Of a stretch of 64,000 nt of DNA, positions 1-8,035 are shown in pieces (within the stretch, counting starts at the first letter, position 1; each line of letters starts with the position of its first letter). Source of the stretch: Rhizobium sp. BK251. Lineage in GTDB: Bacteria; Pseudomonadota; Alphaproteobacteria; Rhizobiales; Rhizobiaceae. The DNA is taken from assembly GCF_004345245.1 (NCBI RefSeq), contig NZ_SLUQ01000001.1:310001-374000 (forward strand). Direction: 5' to 3'. The notes under the pieces are model-generated. The model did no database searches. It worked only from the letters and a program-made list of their open reading frames with translations, and had not been told where the DNA came from. A program made the position numbers and the translations under genes.

Positions 1-1796
1 TCGGTCCGGAAGATGCCTTCGATCTGCTCGATGGAGGCAAGTGTGCGGTTGGCACTGGCCTCAGGTGGGCCCTGGATGTCCACGATCAGGAAGCCCTGGT
101 CTTCGTTCGGAACGAAGGCGCTGGGGAGATTGATGAAGAGATATCCGAGGCCAGCGACGAGGGCGAGATAGATGATCATCATCCGGCCCGCGCGGCGCGC
201 CATGCCCGATGCGGCGCTGGTGTAGCGCTTCGTCAGACCGTCGAACTTGCGGTTGAACCAGCCGCCAATGCCCTTCTTCTCGTGATGGCCCTTCTTGATC
301 GGCTTCAGGAACGTCGCGCAGAGCGCGGGCGTCAGCGATAGCGCCAGGAACGCCGAGAACAGGATCGACACGACCATGGTCAGGCTGAACTGGCGATAGA
401 TGATGCCGGTCGAGCCCGGGAAGAACGCCATGGGGATGAACACGCAGGAGAGTACCAGCGTGATGCCGAGGATGGCGCCGGTGATCTGGCGCATGGCTTT
501 CTTGGTCGCTTCCTTCGGCGAAAGACCTTCCTCCGCCATGATGCGCTCGACGTTCTCGACCACGACGATTGCGTCGTCGACGAGGATGCCGATGGCGAGC
601 ACCATAGCGAACATCGTCAGCACGTTGATGGAGAAGCCCGCGGCCAGCATGACTGCGCAGGTGCCCAGCAGCGCCACCGGTACCACGATCGTCGGGATGA
701 TCGTGTAGCGGAAGTTCTGCAGGAAGATCAGCATCACGAAGAAGACGAGGATGACGGCCTCGATAAGCGTGTGCAGCACCTTCTCGATCGATGCCGAGAC
801 GAAGGGGCTGGTATCATAGGGGACGCTGTATTCGACGCCCGGCGGGAAGAAGCTGGACAGTTCCTCCATCTTTTCCCGGACGGCTGCAGAGGTCGCCACG
901 GCATTGCCCGTCGAGGACAGCTGGACGGCAAGTGCCGCGCTCGGCTGGCCGTTCAGGCGGCTCGAGAAGTTGTAGCTTTCGGCGCCGAGCTCGACACGCG
1001 CCACGTCACGCAGCCTGACGGTGCTGCCATCGGCGTTTGCACGAAGGACGATATTCCCGAATTCCTCGGCGTTTGCGAGCTGGCCCTTGACGAGCACGGT
1101 CGCCGTCAGGTCCTGGGTGATCGGGTTCGGTGCCGCACCGACCTGGCCTGCCGCGACCTGCGCATTCTGCGAGCCGATCGCCTCATTGATGTCGGCTGTG
1201 GTGAGATTGAGACCGACCATCTTGTCCGGGTCGATCCACACGCGCATCGCCCTTTGCGCAGCAAAGAGCTGCGCACGGCCGACACCGTCGAGTCGGCGAA
1301 TTTCGCCGATGATGTTGCGGGTGATGTAGTCGCCCAACGCCACCTCATCGAGCGCGCCGTTGGTCGAGGTCAGGGACACGAACATCAGGAAGCCGGATGA
1401 CGCCTCCTCCACGTTCACCCCCTGTGCCGTCACCGCGGACGGAAGCCTGGATTCCACCCTGCGGATGGCATTCTGCACGTCCACCGATGCCTGGTTGATG
1501 TTGGTGCCGGCCTCGAAGGTGGCGTTGATGGAAACGGAGCCCGAGGTATCGGAGGTCGACTCGAAGTACATGAGCCCGTCGACGCCATTCAGCTCGTCTT
1601 CTATCAGGCGGGTCACGCCCTGATAGATCTCCTGGGGGGAGGCGCCCGGATAGTTCGTCGAGATCGTGAGCTGCGGCGGCGCAACCTTCGGGTACTGCGC
1701 AATCGGCAGGAACGGAAGGCAGATGATGCCGGCGATCGAGATGAAGAGGGCGAATACCCAGGCAAGGATAGGCCGTCTGATAAATAGCTGTGCCAT
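1..1796 (-). CDS. RND multidrug efflux permease (AcrB/MexF type), C-terminus outside window
   Basis: Inner-membrane proton-driven pump subunit that exports hydrophobic compounds through an MFP and an outer-membrane channel. Only the first ~598 codons are present. The N-terminus MAQLFIRRPILAWVFALFI is the classic first membrane segment of HAE1 pumps, and the porter-domain phrase YPGASPQEI and the segment IGILVDDAIVVVENVERIM, carrying the paired Asp of TM4, are readable. The start at 1796 lies 9 bp after the MFP stop with AAGG in front, so the two are translationally close. It is the last visible gene of a tetR-MFP-RND operon. Family assignment is secure; substrates cannot be read from sequence. 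Confidence 0.95.
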   Translation of the reverse strand, partial: MAQLFIRRPILAWVFALFISIAGIICLPFLPIAQYPKVAPPQLTISTNYPGASPQEIYQGVTRLIEDELNGVDGLMYFESTSDTSGSVSINATFEAGTNINQASVDVQNAIRRVESRLPSAVTAQGVNVEEASSGFLMFVSLTSTNGALDEVALGDYITRNIIGEIRRLDGVGRAQLFAAQRAMRVWIDPDKMVGLNLTTADINEAIGSQNAQVAAGQVGAAPNPITQDLTATVLVKGQLANAEEFGNIVLRANADGSTVRLRDVARVELGAESYNFSSRLNGQPSAALAVQLSSTGNAVATSAAVREKMEELSSFFPPGVEYSVPYDTSPFVSASIEKVLHTLIEAVILVFFVMLIFLQNFRYTIIPTIVVPVALLGTCAVMLAAGFSINVLTMFAMVLAIGILVDDAIVVVENVERIMAEEGLSPKEATKKAMRQITGAILGITLVLSCVFIPMAFFPGSTGIIYRQFSLTMVVSILFSAFLALSLTPALCATFLKPIKKGHHEKKGIGGWFNRKFDGLTKRYTSAASGMARRAGRMMIIYLALVAGLGYLFINLPSAFVPNEDQGFLIVDIQGPPEASANRTLASIEQIEGIFRT

Positions 1797-1805
1797 GGGG
1801 CTGCC

Positions 1806-2993
1806 TTACTTGCTCGTCTGTTCGGAAGCTGCCGGGGTCTGTCCTTCGGACGGCTTCCACGGTTCGGGTGCGACCTTGCCACCCGGCTGCACCTTCTGCG
1901 CTCCGTCGACGACGATCTGCTCGCCCGGCTGGAGGCCCGATTCCACGACCCATTCGGAGCCAAGTGCCTGACCCAGCTTAATGTCGCGGGCCTCGGCGGT
2001 CGCATCCTTGGAGACCACGTAGACCTGCGCCCGCCCGTCCTGCGTTCGCAGCACCGATCGCTGCGGTACCGTGATCGCGTCCTGGCGTACTGCCTGGGCT
2101 ACCCTCACGCGGACATACATTCCGGGAAGCAGATCGCGATCAGGATTCGGGAATTCGGCGCGCAGGGTGACCTGGCCGGTCGTGGCATCGACGTTGGCGC
2201 TCGCGAAGAGAAGGCGGCCAGCCTTCGGATAGACCGCTCCGTCGTCGAACACGAGCTCGACTGTCGCTTCGCCCGGAGCCGGACTTGCGAGCTTGCCGCT
2301 TTCAACAGCCCGTTTCAGCGACAGAAGCTCCTGCGCGGATTGGGTGAAATCGGCGTAAGCAGGATCGACCTGCTGGATGAGGGCGAGATTCTGGGTTCCG
2401 TCTGCGGTAACCAGCGCACCTTCCGTGATGAGGGCGCCGCCGATGATGCCTGTGATCGGAGCGCGAACCTCGGTGTAGTCGAGATTGATCTTGGCTTCGT
2501 CAAGTGCCGCCTGCGCAAGCGCCACGTCGGCCTCGGCCTGCGCCAGATTGACGGCTGCCGTATCGTAGTCGACGCCGCTCGCAATGTTCCGATCCCGCAG
2601 CGACTTCTGGCGATCGAGCTGCTGTTGCGCGTTCGTCTGCGTGGCCTTCGCACGCTGAAGCGATGCCTCGGCGCTGGCGACGCGCACCTTGAACAGCCGC
2701 GGATCGATGCGATAGAGAACGTCGCCCTGCTTTACGAGGGTACCCTGTTCAAAGACCCGCTCCTGAAGGATACCCGAGACCTGCGCTCGGACTTCGGAAA
2801 CGCGGGTGGCGGCGACGCGTCCCGGCAGTTCGCTGACGACGGGGACGGCATGGGCTTTCAGCTCGAGCACGCTCACCGCGGGCGGCGGCATCTCCATACC
2901 CTGCTGAGCTGCAAGTTCTCCTGCGGTGGCAAGGGTGAGGGAAGCTGCTGTAAACAGCGCCTTGAGGCGCGGCAGCTGTCGGCTGCTGGGCAT
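1806..2993 (-). CDS. RND efflux periplasmic adaptor (membrane fusion protein, AcrA/MexE type)
   Basis: A 395-residue adaptor bridging the inner-membrane RND pump and an outer-membrane channel. The ATG at 2993 is preceded by AAGGAA at good spacing, better than an in-frame upstream Met at 3101. Residues ~8-29 form a signal peptide ending near GELAAQQ. Then come the barrel-sandwich half-motifs (PGRVAATRVSEVRAQVSG and later VRAPITGIIGG), a coiled-coil hairpin rich in Ala/Gln/Arg around residues 100-160, and a C-terminal membrane-proximal domain (PGMYVRVRV, VPQRSVLR). It lies 46 bp downstream of the TetR gene and just upstream of the RND gene. The local regulator presumably controls the whole unit. 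Confidence 0.95.
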   Translation of the reverse strand: MPSSRQLPRLKALFTAASLTLATAGELAAQQGMEMPPPAVSVLELKAHAVPVVSELPGRVAATRVSEVRAQVSGILQERVFEQGTLVKQGDVLYRIDPRLFKVRVASAEASLQRAKATQTNAQQQLDRQKSLRDRNIASGVDYDTAAVNLAQAEADVALAQAALDEAKINLDYTEVRAPITGIIGGALITEGALVTADGTQNLALIQQVDPAYADFTQSAQELLSLKRAVESGKLASPAPGEATVELVFDDGAVYPKAGRLLFASANVDATTGQVTLRAEFPNPDRDLLPGMYVRVRVAQAVRQDAITVPQRSVLRTQDGRAQVYVVSKDATAEARDIKLGQALGSEWVVESGLQPGEQIVVDGAQKVQPGGKVAPEPWKPSEGQTPAASEQTSK

Positions 2994-3039
2994 GGAAGGT
3001 TTCCTTACTGAAATTGAGTTTAACGACTGCCGTCTGCTA

Positions 3040-3594
3040 TCAAGTCTCGGGGAACGTTGCGTAAGTGGCCCGAATTCCATCGAGAATTTCGCGACGATCA
3101 CCGCCGGTCCATTGATGGAAACCGAAGAGCTCCGTGCAAAACAAACCCGTCAATGCCAGGTAGGCAATCAGCGCCGCCTTCGGGCGGGCCCCGCTTGCCA
3201 TCGCCTGTAGATCCCGCGCCACCCAACCGCGCATCTGCTGCTGCAGGCTCTCGTCGCTGGACATCGAAGCGCATACAGCCATCGCCACCGCCATCTCGGC
3301 CTCGTCCGGCACTGGTTCGGCGAAGGCAATCCGCCCGAACAGCTCGGGATGCGGGGTGTCCTTGCTGTCCTCGACAGCCTTTTTTACCGCCTCCATATCC
3401 CTCTGGATACGGCGGTCGACCAATGCGGCGAGAAGCGCGCTCTTGGTCTTGTGATCGTAGACCACCCTCGATTTGCTGACGCCCGCCTCCTGAGCGACAG
3501 CGTCAATCGACAAGCCGGCCGCACCATGCTGAACGACGACGCGTTCGGCAGCGTCGAGGATGTCGTCAGCGGTAATCTTGCGGGTTCTTGTCAC
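3040..3594 (-). CDS. TetR-family repressor of the adjacent RND efflux operon
   Basis: A 184-residue one-component regulator. The N-terminal helix-turn-helix is at residues ~8-54 (TADDILDAAERVVVQHGAAGLSIDAVAQEAGVSKSRVVYDHKTK). The C-terminal two-thirds is a variable ligand-binding and dimerisation domain. It is the first gene of the minus-strand operon that continues into the adaptor and pump. A perfect 12-bp palindrome lies about 30 bp upstream of its start, so autorepression and co-repression of the pump are likely. Repression is inferred from family habit and position; the inducer is unknown. Confidence 0.9.
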   Translation of the reverse strand: MTRTRKITADDILDAAERVVVQHGAAGLSIDAVAQEAGVSKSRVVYDHKTKSALLAALVDRRIQRDMEAVKKAVEDSKDTPHPELFGRIAFAEPVPDEAEMAVAMAVCASMSSDESLQQQMRGWVARDLQAMASGARPKAALIAYLALTGLFCTELFGFHQWTGGDRREILDGIRATYATFPET

Positions 3595-3620
3595 GTTGCA
3601 CTCCGAAAATTCGCGATTTA

Positions 3621-3638
3621 AATACGAACGTTCGTGTT
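3621..3638. promoter_or_regulatory. Palindromic operator upstream of tetR-MFP-RND operon
   Basis: ACGAACGTTCGT (3624-3635) is a perfect palindrome. Outer AA/TT pairs extend the dyad after one mismatch. It lies ~30 bp upstream of the TetR start, in an AT-rich promoter-like stretch. TetR proteins typically bind such short perfect dyads. Binding is inferred. Confidence 0.65.
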
Positions 3639-3649
3639 TTTATGCAAGC

Positions 3650-3679
3650 AAAAAAATCGCCGGAGGATTTCATCCGGCG
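3650..3679 (-). terminator. Rho-independent terminator of the bicupin gene
   Basis: Read on the minus strand, a 7-bp stem (CGCCGGA/TCCGGCG) with an 8-nt loop is followed by A and seven T residues. A stronger 13-bp stem with a 4-nt loop (3685-3714, one G-T wobble on this strand) sits immediately before it, so two stacked hairpins end the transcript from 4859. The T run also lies close to the tetR promoter region, insulating the two units. Confidence 0.75.
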
Positions 3680-3722
3680 GGCAAGCGCCGCCCTGGGTAT
3701 TCCCAAGGCGGCGCGCAGGCTT

Positions 3723-4859
3723 TCAGCGCACGACAGGCCGACGTTCCCGCCGCAGCGCCTTCATGACGGTATCGTCGATGTCCAGCGTGCCACGCACCAT
3801 GTCGGGCGGTGTCAGCGCCATCCACTGGTTCAGGGACACATCGCGGTAGCGGCGCGTGCTGAACACGTTGATGACGAGAACCGGCTCGGTGCCAGTGTTC
3901 TCGATGTAGTGGGCAAGCGTCTTCGGGACATATCCGACATCGCCGGCGCGATAGTTGAACGTGCGGGCATTGTTGGTCGCGTCGAAGACGGTCATGCGCG
4001 CTTCACCCTTGATATAGTATTGCAGCTCGTCGCCGTCCGGGTGCCAGTGCACCTCACGCATCGCACCGGGTTCGAGTTCGATGATCAGCGCCGAGAGTGT
4101 CGTTTCGGGAAACTGCTTGACGTCGACCACTTTGGTCGAGCCGCCGTCGAATTTGTTCGGGGGAACTTTCGACGCGTGAAACACGTAGGATTGGGGAGGC
4201 GGATTGTTCGGCAGCTGCTTGCGCACTTCGTCAAGTGAAGCCGGAACGGGGAGGCGGAAGATGTACTTCTCTTCCTTTGGCAAGCCCTTGAACGCCGCTT
4301 CGGGCAGGCCGAAATTCTTGGCGACCACGCTCGGCGGCAGATGCGCCATGAGCTCGGTGATGAGCAGGGTCTGGTTCTCCGAGAAATTGCCGTCATCGAA
4401 GACGAGGACAAACTCCGTGCCTTCCTCGAGGCCCTGGATCGAATGCGGCACGCCCGAGGGCACGAGCCAGATATCGCCGGGCTCGAGATCATCCACGGAA
4501 AGATATCCGTCGGCGTCGACGACCGTCAGCCGCGCCTTTCCCGCGGTGATATAGGACCACTCGGCCTCCTTGTGCCAATGGAGTTCGCGCACGACCCCCG
4601 GACCAAGGCGCATGTTGACGATTGCCAACTCCTTCATCGCCGGCATTTCGCGTACCGTCACCTCGCGCGCCCAGCCGCCGTCCTCGAGCCGGTTGTGCGC
4701 AAAGGCAAATGGAAAATGAAGGTTGGGCAGCGACCCCTTGTCGGTGAGCGGCGCGGCAAAGATGTCCGGCACCTGGCCTTCCAGCTGGATGTTTCGCGGA
4801 CCGGCAACGCTGGCTCCGTGCGTTCCGTTGATGGGTTGGGCAACTGACATGTCATCCAT
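3723..4859 (-). CDS. oxdC: Bicupin, oxalate decarboxylase family
   Basis: A 378-residue Mn-dependent bicupin expected to convert oxalate to formate and CO2. The N-terminal cupin has HWHKEAEW at ~94-101 and a distal His in VPSGVPHS (~139). The C-terminal cupin has HWHPDGDELQYYIKG at ~271-285 and a His in KTLAHYIENTG (~317). The flexible lid reads SENQT (~160-164), matching the SENST-type lid whose Glu separates decarboxylases from oxalate oxidases. The ATG at 4859 has AAGGAG upstream; an ATG three codons later is possible. No convincing signal peptide is visible, so a cytoplasmic location is likely. It is monocistronic with a strong terminator. Confidence 0.9.
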   Translation of the reverse strand: MDDMSVAQPINGTHGASVAGPRNIQLEGQVPDIFAAPLTDKGSLPNLHFPFAFAHNRLEDGGWAREVTVREMPAMKELAIVNMRLGPGVVRELHWHKEAEWSYITAGKARLTVVDADGYLSVDDLEPGDIWLVPSGVPHSIQGLEEGTEFVLVFDDGNFSENQTLLITELMAHLPPSVVAKNFGLPEAAFKGLPKEEKYIFRLPVPASLDEVRKQLPNNPPPQSYVFHASKVPPNKFDGGSTKVVDVKQFPETTLSALIIELEPGAMREVHWHPDGDELQYYIKGEARMTVFDATNNARTFNYRAGDVGYVPKTLAHYIENTGTEPVLVINVFSTRRYRDVSLNQWMALTPPDMVRGTLDIDDTVMKALRRERRPVVR

Positions 4860-5595
4860 TTCTCGCTCCTTCTTTTGAAACCGTTGAATGCCTTTGGCTG
4901 TCACAACTAGAATCTGCCTCGACCGCACTGGACGAAGTGGCCGCCAAACCCCGCGGCAAAGTCATCGGGCAACTGATCGGTGAGGATCGGATCTGACATG
5001 GCGCCATGGGATGGCTGGATCTGTCTATTTTGAGAGGAACTGTGTGGAAGGATGCACTCGGCGACCTTGGAGGAGCCGCGTCTCGAGGCATTGTCGGCGT
5101 CGCTCGGTTGTCCAGTGCGGTAGCTCTCCACCACAACAGCTCCTCTGCGTCGGAAAAAACCGGCCGCGGGCGACAGGCCGACCACGGAAGGAAAGGTGGC
5201 GCATCGTCGGGCCAGCCGATGGCCGCCGTCTTGTATCTTCCCGGCGAAAGGCGGCAGGCGGGCCGGCATTGGGCCGCGGCTTATTGTGTCAGCAGCGATG
5301 GCGAGGGGTGCGAAGTGGTGAGTTAATGGAGTGCGCCTACTTGGCGGCAGGGTCGCGCTGCATGAGGATCAAGGTCCTATTTCGAGCCGTCTCTTTTCTC
5401 GCCGCGCGCAGGACGCTTTCCGCCAGGATGAGTTGGCCCTGTAGGAAGGATTGCGCAGCCGGGGCCGTCAGAATTGCGCGCGACGGAGGAATGCCGCGAA
5501 AGGGACAAATGCGACGAGCTTTTTAAATCGCCTCGAACCGGGCAGTGCCCACGGCGCCGGCGGCTGATCTCCAGCCGGCGCCGGGTTCGCGCGCC
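4860..5595. other. Gene-poor interval; possible C-terminal gene remnant at 4907-4996 (+)
   Basis: No open frame here has both a plausible start and a recognisable product. On the plus strand, frame 4907-4996 reads a protein-like tail, LESASTALDEVAAKPRG then KVIGQLIGEDRI and a stop. It faintly recalls the end of a zinc-type dehydrogenase and has no start of its own, so it may be a decayed fragment. The bicupin promoter must lie just upstream of 4860. The rest holds nothing I can name. Confidence 0.35.
5553..5582. terminator. GC-rich hairpin beyond the ICMT-family gene
   Basis: A 9-bp perfect inverted repeat (GGCGCCGGC/GCCGGCGCC) with a 12-nt loop lies 14 bp beyond the stop of the minus-strand gene at 5596. 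There is no adjacent T run; the nearest is ~30 nt further. It may be a weak or Rho-assisted terminator, or a 3' stabiliser. Confidence 0.35.
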
Positions 5596-6342
5596 TCAAG
5601 CAGGCTTGCCTTCGCTGAAGACGCCACGCTTCTTGAGAAAGCTGACCAGCGCCGTCGCGATGCCGACAAGTGCCATCATCATCACCAGCAAAGACGGGTA
5701 GACGATGTATTGGCCCGGCTCGGCAGCGGCGAGATACTTGTAGATCTCCACCAGCAGCAGGGCAATCAAGGCCGCCGACACGGTCGAATAATCCTTGGCG
5801 ATGACCCGCTTGAAGTTGAACTCCATGCCCCTAGTGGCTGCTGCGAAGTTGCCGATCCGCGGCAGCCAGCGAGGCACGTCGGCACAATAGGCACGATATC
5901 CGTCGCCAAAACGGCCCTCCAGGAAAGCCTCCTCGGCATAAACGATGCACTGATAGATGAAGGCGAAGGACGCAATGCCGACAAAGACGACGAGCGGATC
6001 GCCGTGCATCAGGAACACGCCGGAGTAGATAAGCATGTTGCCGACATAGAGCGGATTTCGGCAAACGCCGAACATGCCCTCGGTTACCAGGTCCTTGGCA
6101 TAGACCCTCTTCTTCAATCCGCCGCGCTGGATATAGGCGTAACCGATGACCACGGCCCGGAAGACCAGGCCGAAGAGTACGATGCCCAATGCAATAATGT
6201 CTTTCAGCCGCTCCAGCGCATGGCTGCCGAATATCTCGGACGGCGGCGCTTTTATCAGAAGCAGCACGACGATGATGCCGGGAAACGCCAGGTTGCGGAA
6301 CCGGAAGAAGAAGTTTCCGATGTGCACCATCGCGGACTTCAT
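5596..6342 (-). CDS. Membrane methyltransferase of the isoprenylcysteine carboxyl methyltransferase (ICMT/PEMT-like) family
   Basis: A 248-residue integral membrane protein with about five to six hydrophobic segments. The family signature is present at ~95-165: GVCRNPLYVGNMLIYSG (RNPxYxG) followed by AEEAFLEGRFGDGYRAY and VPRWLP, the SAM-binding C-terminal core of ICMT-like enzymes. Prokaryotes lack prenylated CaaX proteins of the eukaryotic kind, so the substrate is probably a lipid or small hydrophobic molecule. The start at 6342 has AAGGTGA upstream, 13 bp after the CmoA-like gene, so the two are surely one operon. The extra hydrophobic C-terminal pair (~190-240) is longer than in minimal members. 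The function is open. Confidence 0.8.
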   Translation of the reverse strand: MKSAMVHIGNFFFRFRNLAFPGIIVVLLLIKAPPSEIFGSHALERLKDIIALGIVLFGLVFRAVVIGYAYIQRGGLKKRVYAKDLVTEGMFGVCRNPLYVGNMLIYSGVFLMHGDPLVVFVGIASFAFIYQCIVYAEEAFLEGRFGDGYRAYCADVPRWLPRIGNFAAATRGMEFNFKRVIAKDYSTVSAALIALLLVEIYKYLAAAEPGQYIVYPSLLVMMMALVGIATALVSFLKKRGVFSEGKPA

Positions 6343-6355
6343 GAGATCTGTCACC

Positions 6356-7117
6356 TTACTTGACTGCGATGATACCGCAGAAATTGTACCACCGGAAGAA
6401 AACCTCGACACTGCTGAAGCCAGTCTCCTTCAGAAGCTGCATGTTTTCCTCCAGACGGTAGGGAATGAGTACGTTTTCGAGCGCTTCCCGCTTCTTGGAA
6501 ATCTCGATCTCCGAATAGCCGTTGCGGCGCTTGTAGTTGTAGTAGTGCTCGATGAAGAGACGGTTGAACATGGTGTCCTCGCTCGTGACCTTCTCGACGA
6601 GCAGCAGGCAGCCTTGGTCGTTCAAGCCGGAGAAGATCGTCTTCATCACCCGTTCGCGATAGAGGGGGCGGATGAATTGCAGGGTCAGCAGCATGGTGAC
6701 GACGCTGGCGTTCTCAAGATGAATTCCCTGGTGCAGGTCGCCCACCTGCAGGTCTATGTTGTGCCGCGCACCAGAACGCTGCACCTTCTGCCCGGCTTTC
6801 TCCAGCATGTCGGGTGCGTTGTCGATGCCAATGAAATTGACGCTTGGATCGACAAGAGCGTCGAGGCTGAGCAATGTCGTCGCCGTCGAGCAGCCGATGT
6901 CGTATAGATTTGTCTGCGGCTTGGCAAAATCGCGTGCCAGTTCGCAAACCATGCGCTGGATTTCCTCGTAGAAGGGTACCGATCGGCTCACCATGTCGTC
7001 GAACACGTCGGCGACCTTGGCATTGAAGGTAAAGTCACCCACCGGTTGTTCCGCCTCGGCGAATACTTCGTCCCTTAGCTCTGTGCGCAGCGGTATGCTT
7101 GCCACGATCTTCGCCAT
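6356..7117 (-). CDS. cmoA: Carboxy-S-adenosyl-L-methionine synthase homologue (CmoA-like)
   Basis: A 253-residue class I SAM-fold protein closely resembling E. coli CmoA over its whole length: GDFTFNAKVADVFDDMVSRSVP, LYDIGCSTATTLLS (motif I), IGIDNAPDML, ENASVVTMLLTLQFI and YKRRNGYSEIEISKKREALENV. The Arg in KKREALENV (~210) aligns with Arg199 of E. coli CmoA, which contacts the carboxylate of the product, supporting true carboxy-SAM synthesis from SAM and prephenate. In E. coli the product feeds CmoB, which makes cmo5U34 in tRNA. No CmoB is in this window; instead an ICMT-family membrane methyltransferase follows 13 bp downstream. The start at 7117 has AGAAGGA. Confidence 0.85.
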   Translation of the reverse strand: MAKIVASIPLRTELRDEVFAEAEQPVGDFTFNAKVADVFDDMVSRSVPFYEEIQRMVCELARDFAKPQTNLYDIGCSTATTLLSLDALVDPSVNFIGIDNAPDMLEKAGQKVQRSGARHNIDLQVGDLHQGIHLENASVVTMLLTLQFIRPLYRERVMKTIFSGLNDQGCLLLVEKVTSEDTMFNRLFIEHYYNYKRRNGYSEIEISKKREALENVLIPYRLEENMQLLKETGFSSVEVFFRWYNFCGIIAVK

Positions 7118-7375
7118 TTCAATTGTTCCTTCTGTGCGTTTGCCGCTATTCGCCAGGCGATCCGGAATGGTTCGGCCACAATCGCAATACCGGCATTTGG
7201 CTGTGCCGTTCGATCCGCAGGGCCGACTCGGCGCAAAGCTCCTGCGGAGTCATGCATTCGAAGCTGACAGACACCTGAACGCCGAATCCACGCAGTTTCG
7301 GGCCGGGCCGGCAGCCAAGGTGGCCGCACTTGACCCCCGGGAGCTTTGCGCGCTAGCTAAATCGGGAGGGTCGGC

Positions 7376-8035
7376 TTGCGGGTTCTATTGGTCGAAGATG
7401 ATTTGATGATTGGGGACGCGGTGCGTGACCACCTCGTGGCGTCTTCCTATGCCGTGGACTGGGTTCGCATGTTGTCCGACGGCTCGACGGCGCTCGAAGC
7501 GGTAAACTACGGTCTGGTTCTCCTGGATCTTCAACTGCCGGACGGCAGCGGGATCGAGCTCCTGAAACGTCTTCGGCGACAGGGCAATGCGACGCCGGTC
7601 ATAGTCATCACGGCGCGCGACCAGATATCCGACCGGATAGAAGGATTGAACAGCGGCGCCGACGACTATCTTGTCAAGCCATTCGACCTCGGTGAACTGG
7701 AAGCGAGGATGATGGCCGTCTCCCGCCGGCACGACAGCGTGCCGCATCCCGTCATCCGCTTCGCCGATATCGAGATCGACCGCCCGGAGCACAAGCTGAC
7801 GGTGGCGGACGAGCAGGTCGTGCTGACGAGCCGCGAATGGGCCATCCTCGACCTTCTCGTTGCGCGCGTCGGCTCGATCGTTCCGAAGGATCGAATCGAG
7901 GAGGCGCTCTATGCCTTCGGATCGGAGATCGAGAGCAATACCGTCGAGGTCTATATCAGCCGCTTGCGCAAGAAAATCGGCAAGGATCGGATCACGACCG
8001 TGCGCGGGGTGGGATATAGTCTGGAGGACAAATGA
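7376..8035 (+). CDS. OmpR/PhoB-family response regulator
   Basis: A 219-residue regulator. The receiver domain (1-~115) shows the acidic pair in LVEDD (7-9), phospho-acceptor Asp51 in LLDLQLPDGSG, T79 in VITAR and Lys100 in LVKPFDLGE. The winged-helix DNA-binding domain (~125-219) ends with SNTVEVYISRLRKKIG and TVRGVGYSL. The start is TTG at 7376 with GGGAGG five bases before it. The kinase gene overlaps the stop by 4 bp (ATGA). Layout and sequence resemble QseB/PmrA/TctD systems. Probable targets include the downstream MliC-like gene, which is inference. Confidence 0.95.
   Translation: MRVLLVEDDLMIGDAVRDHLVASSYAVDWVRMLSDGSTALEAVNYGLVLLDLQLPDGSGIELLKRLRRQGNATPVIVITARDQISDRIEGLNSGADDYLVKPFDLGELEARMMAVSRRHDSVPHPVIRFADIEIDRPEHKLTVADEQVVLTSREWAILDLLVARVGSIVPKDRIEEALYAFGSEIESNTVEVYISRLRKKIGKDRITTVRGVGYSLEDK

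Noticed and set aside
5006..5526. Plus-strand open frames between the bicupin and ICMT-family genes
   Set aside because: No ribosome sites, skewed composition (Arg/Ser/Gly/Cys-rich) and no similarity to any family I know.
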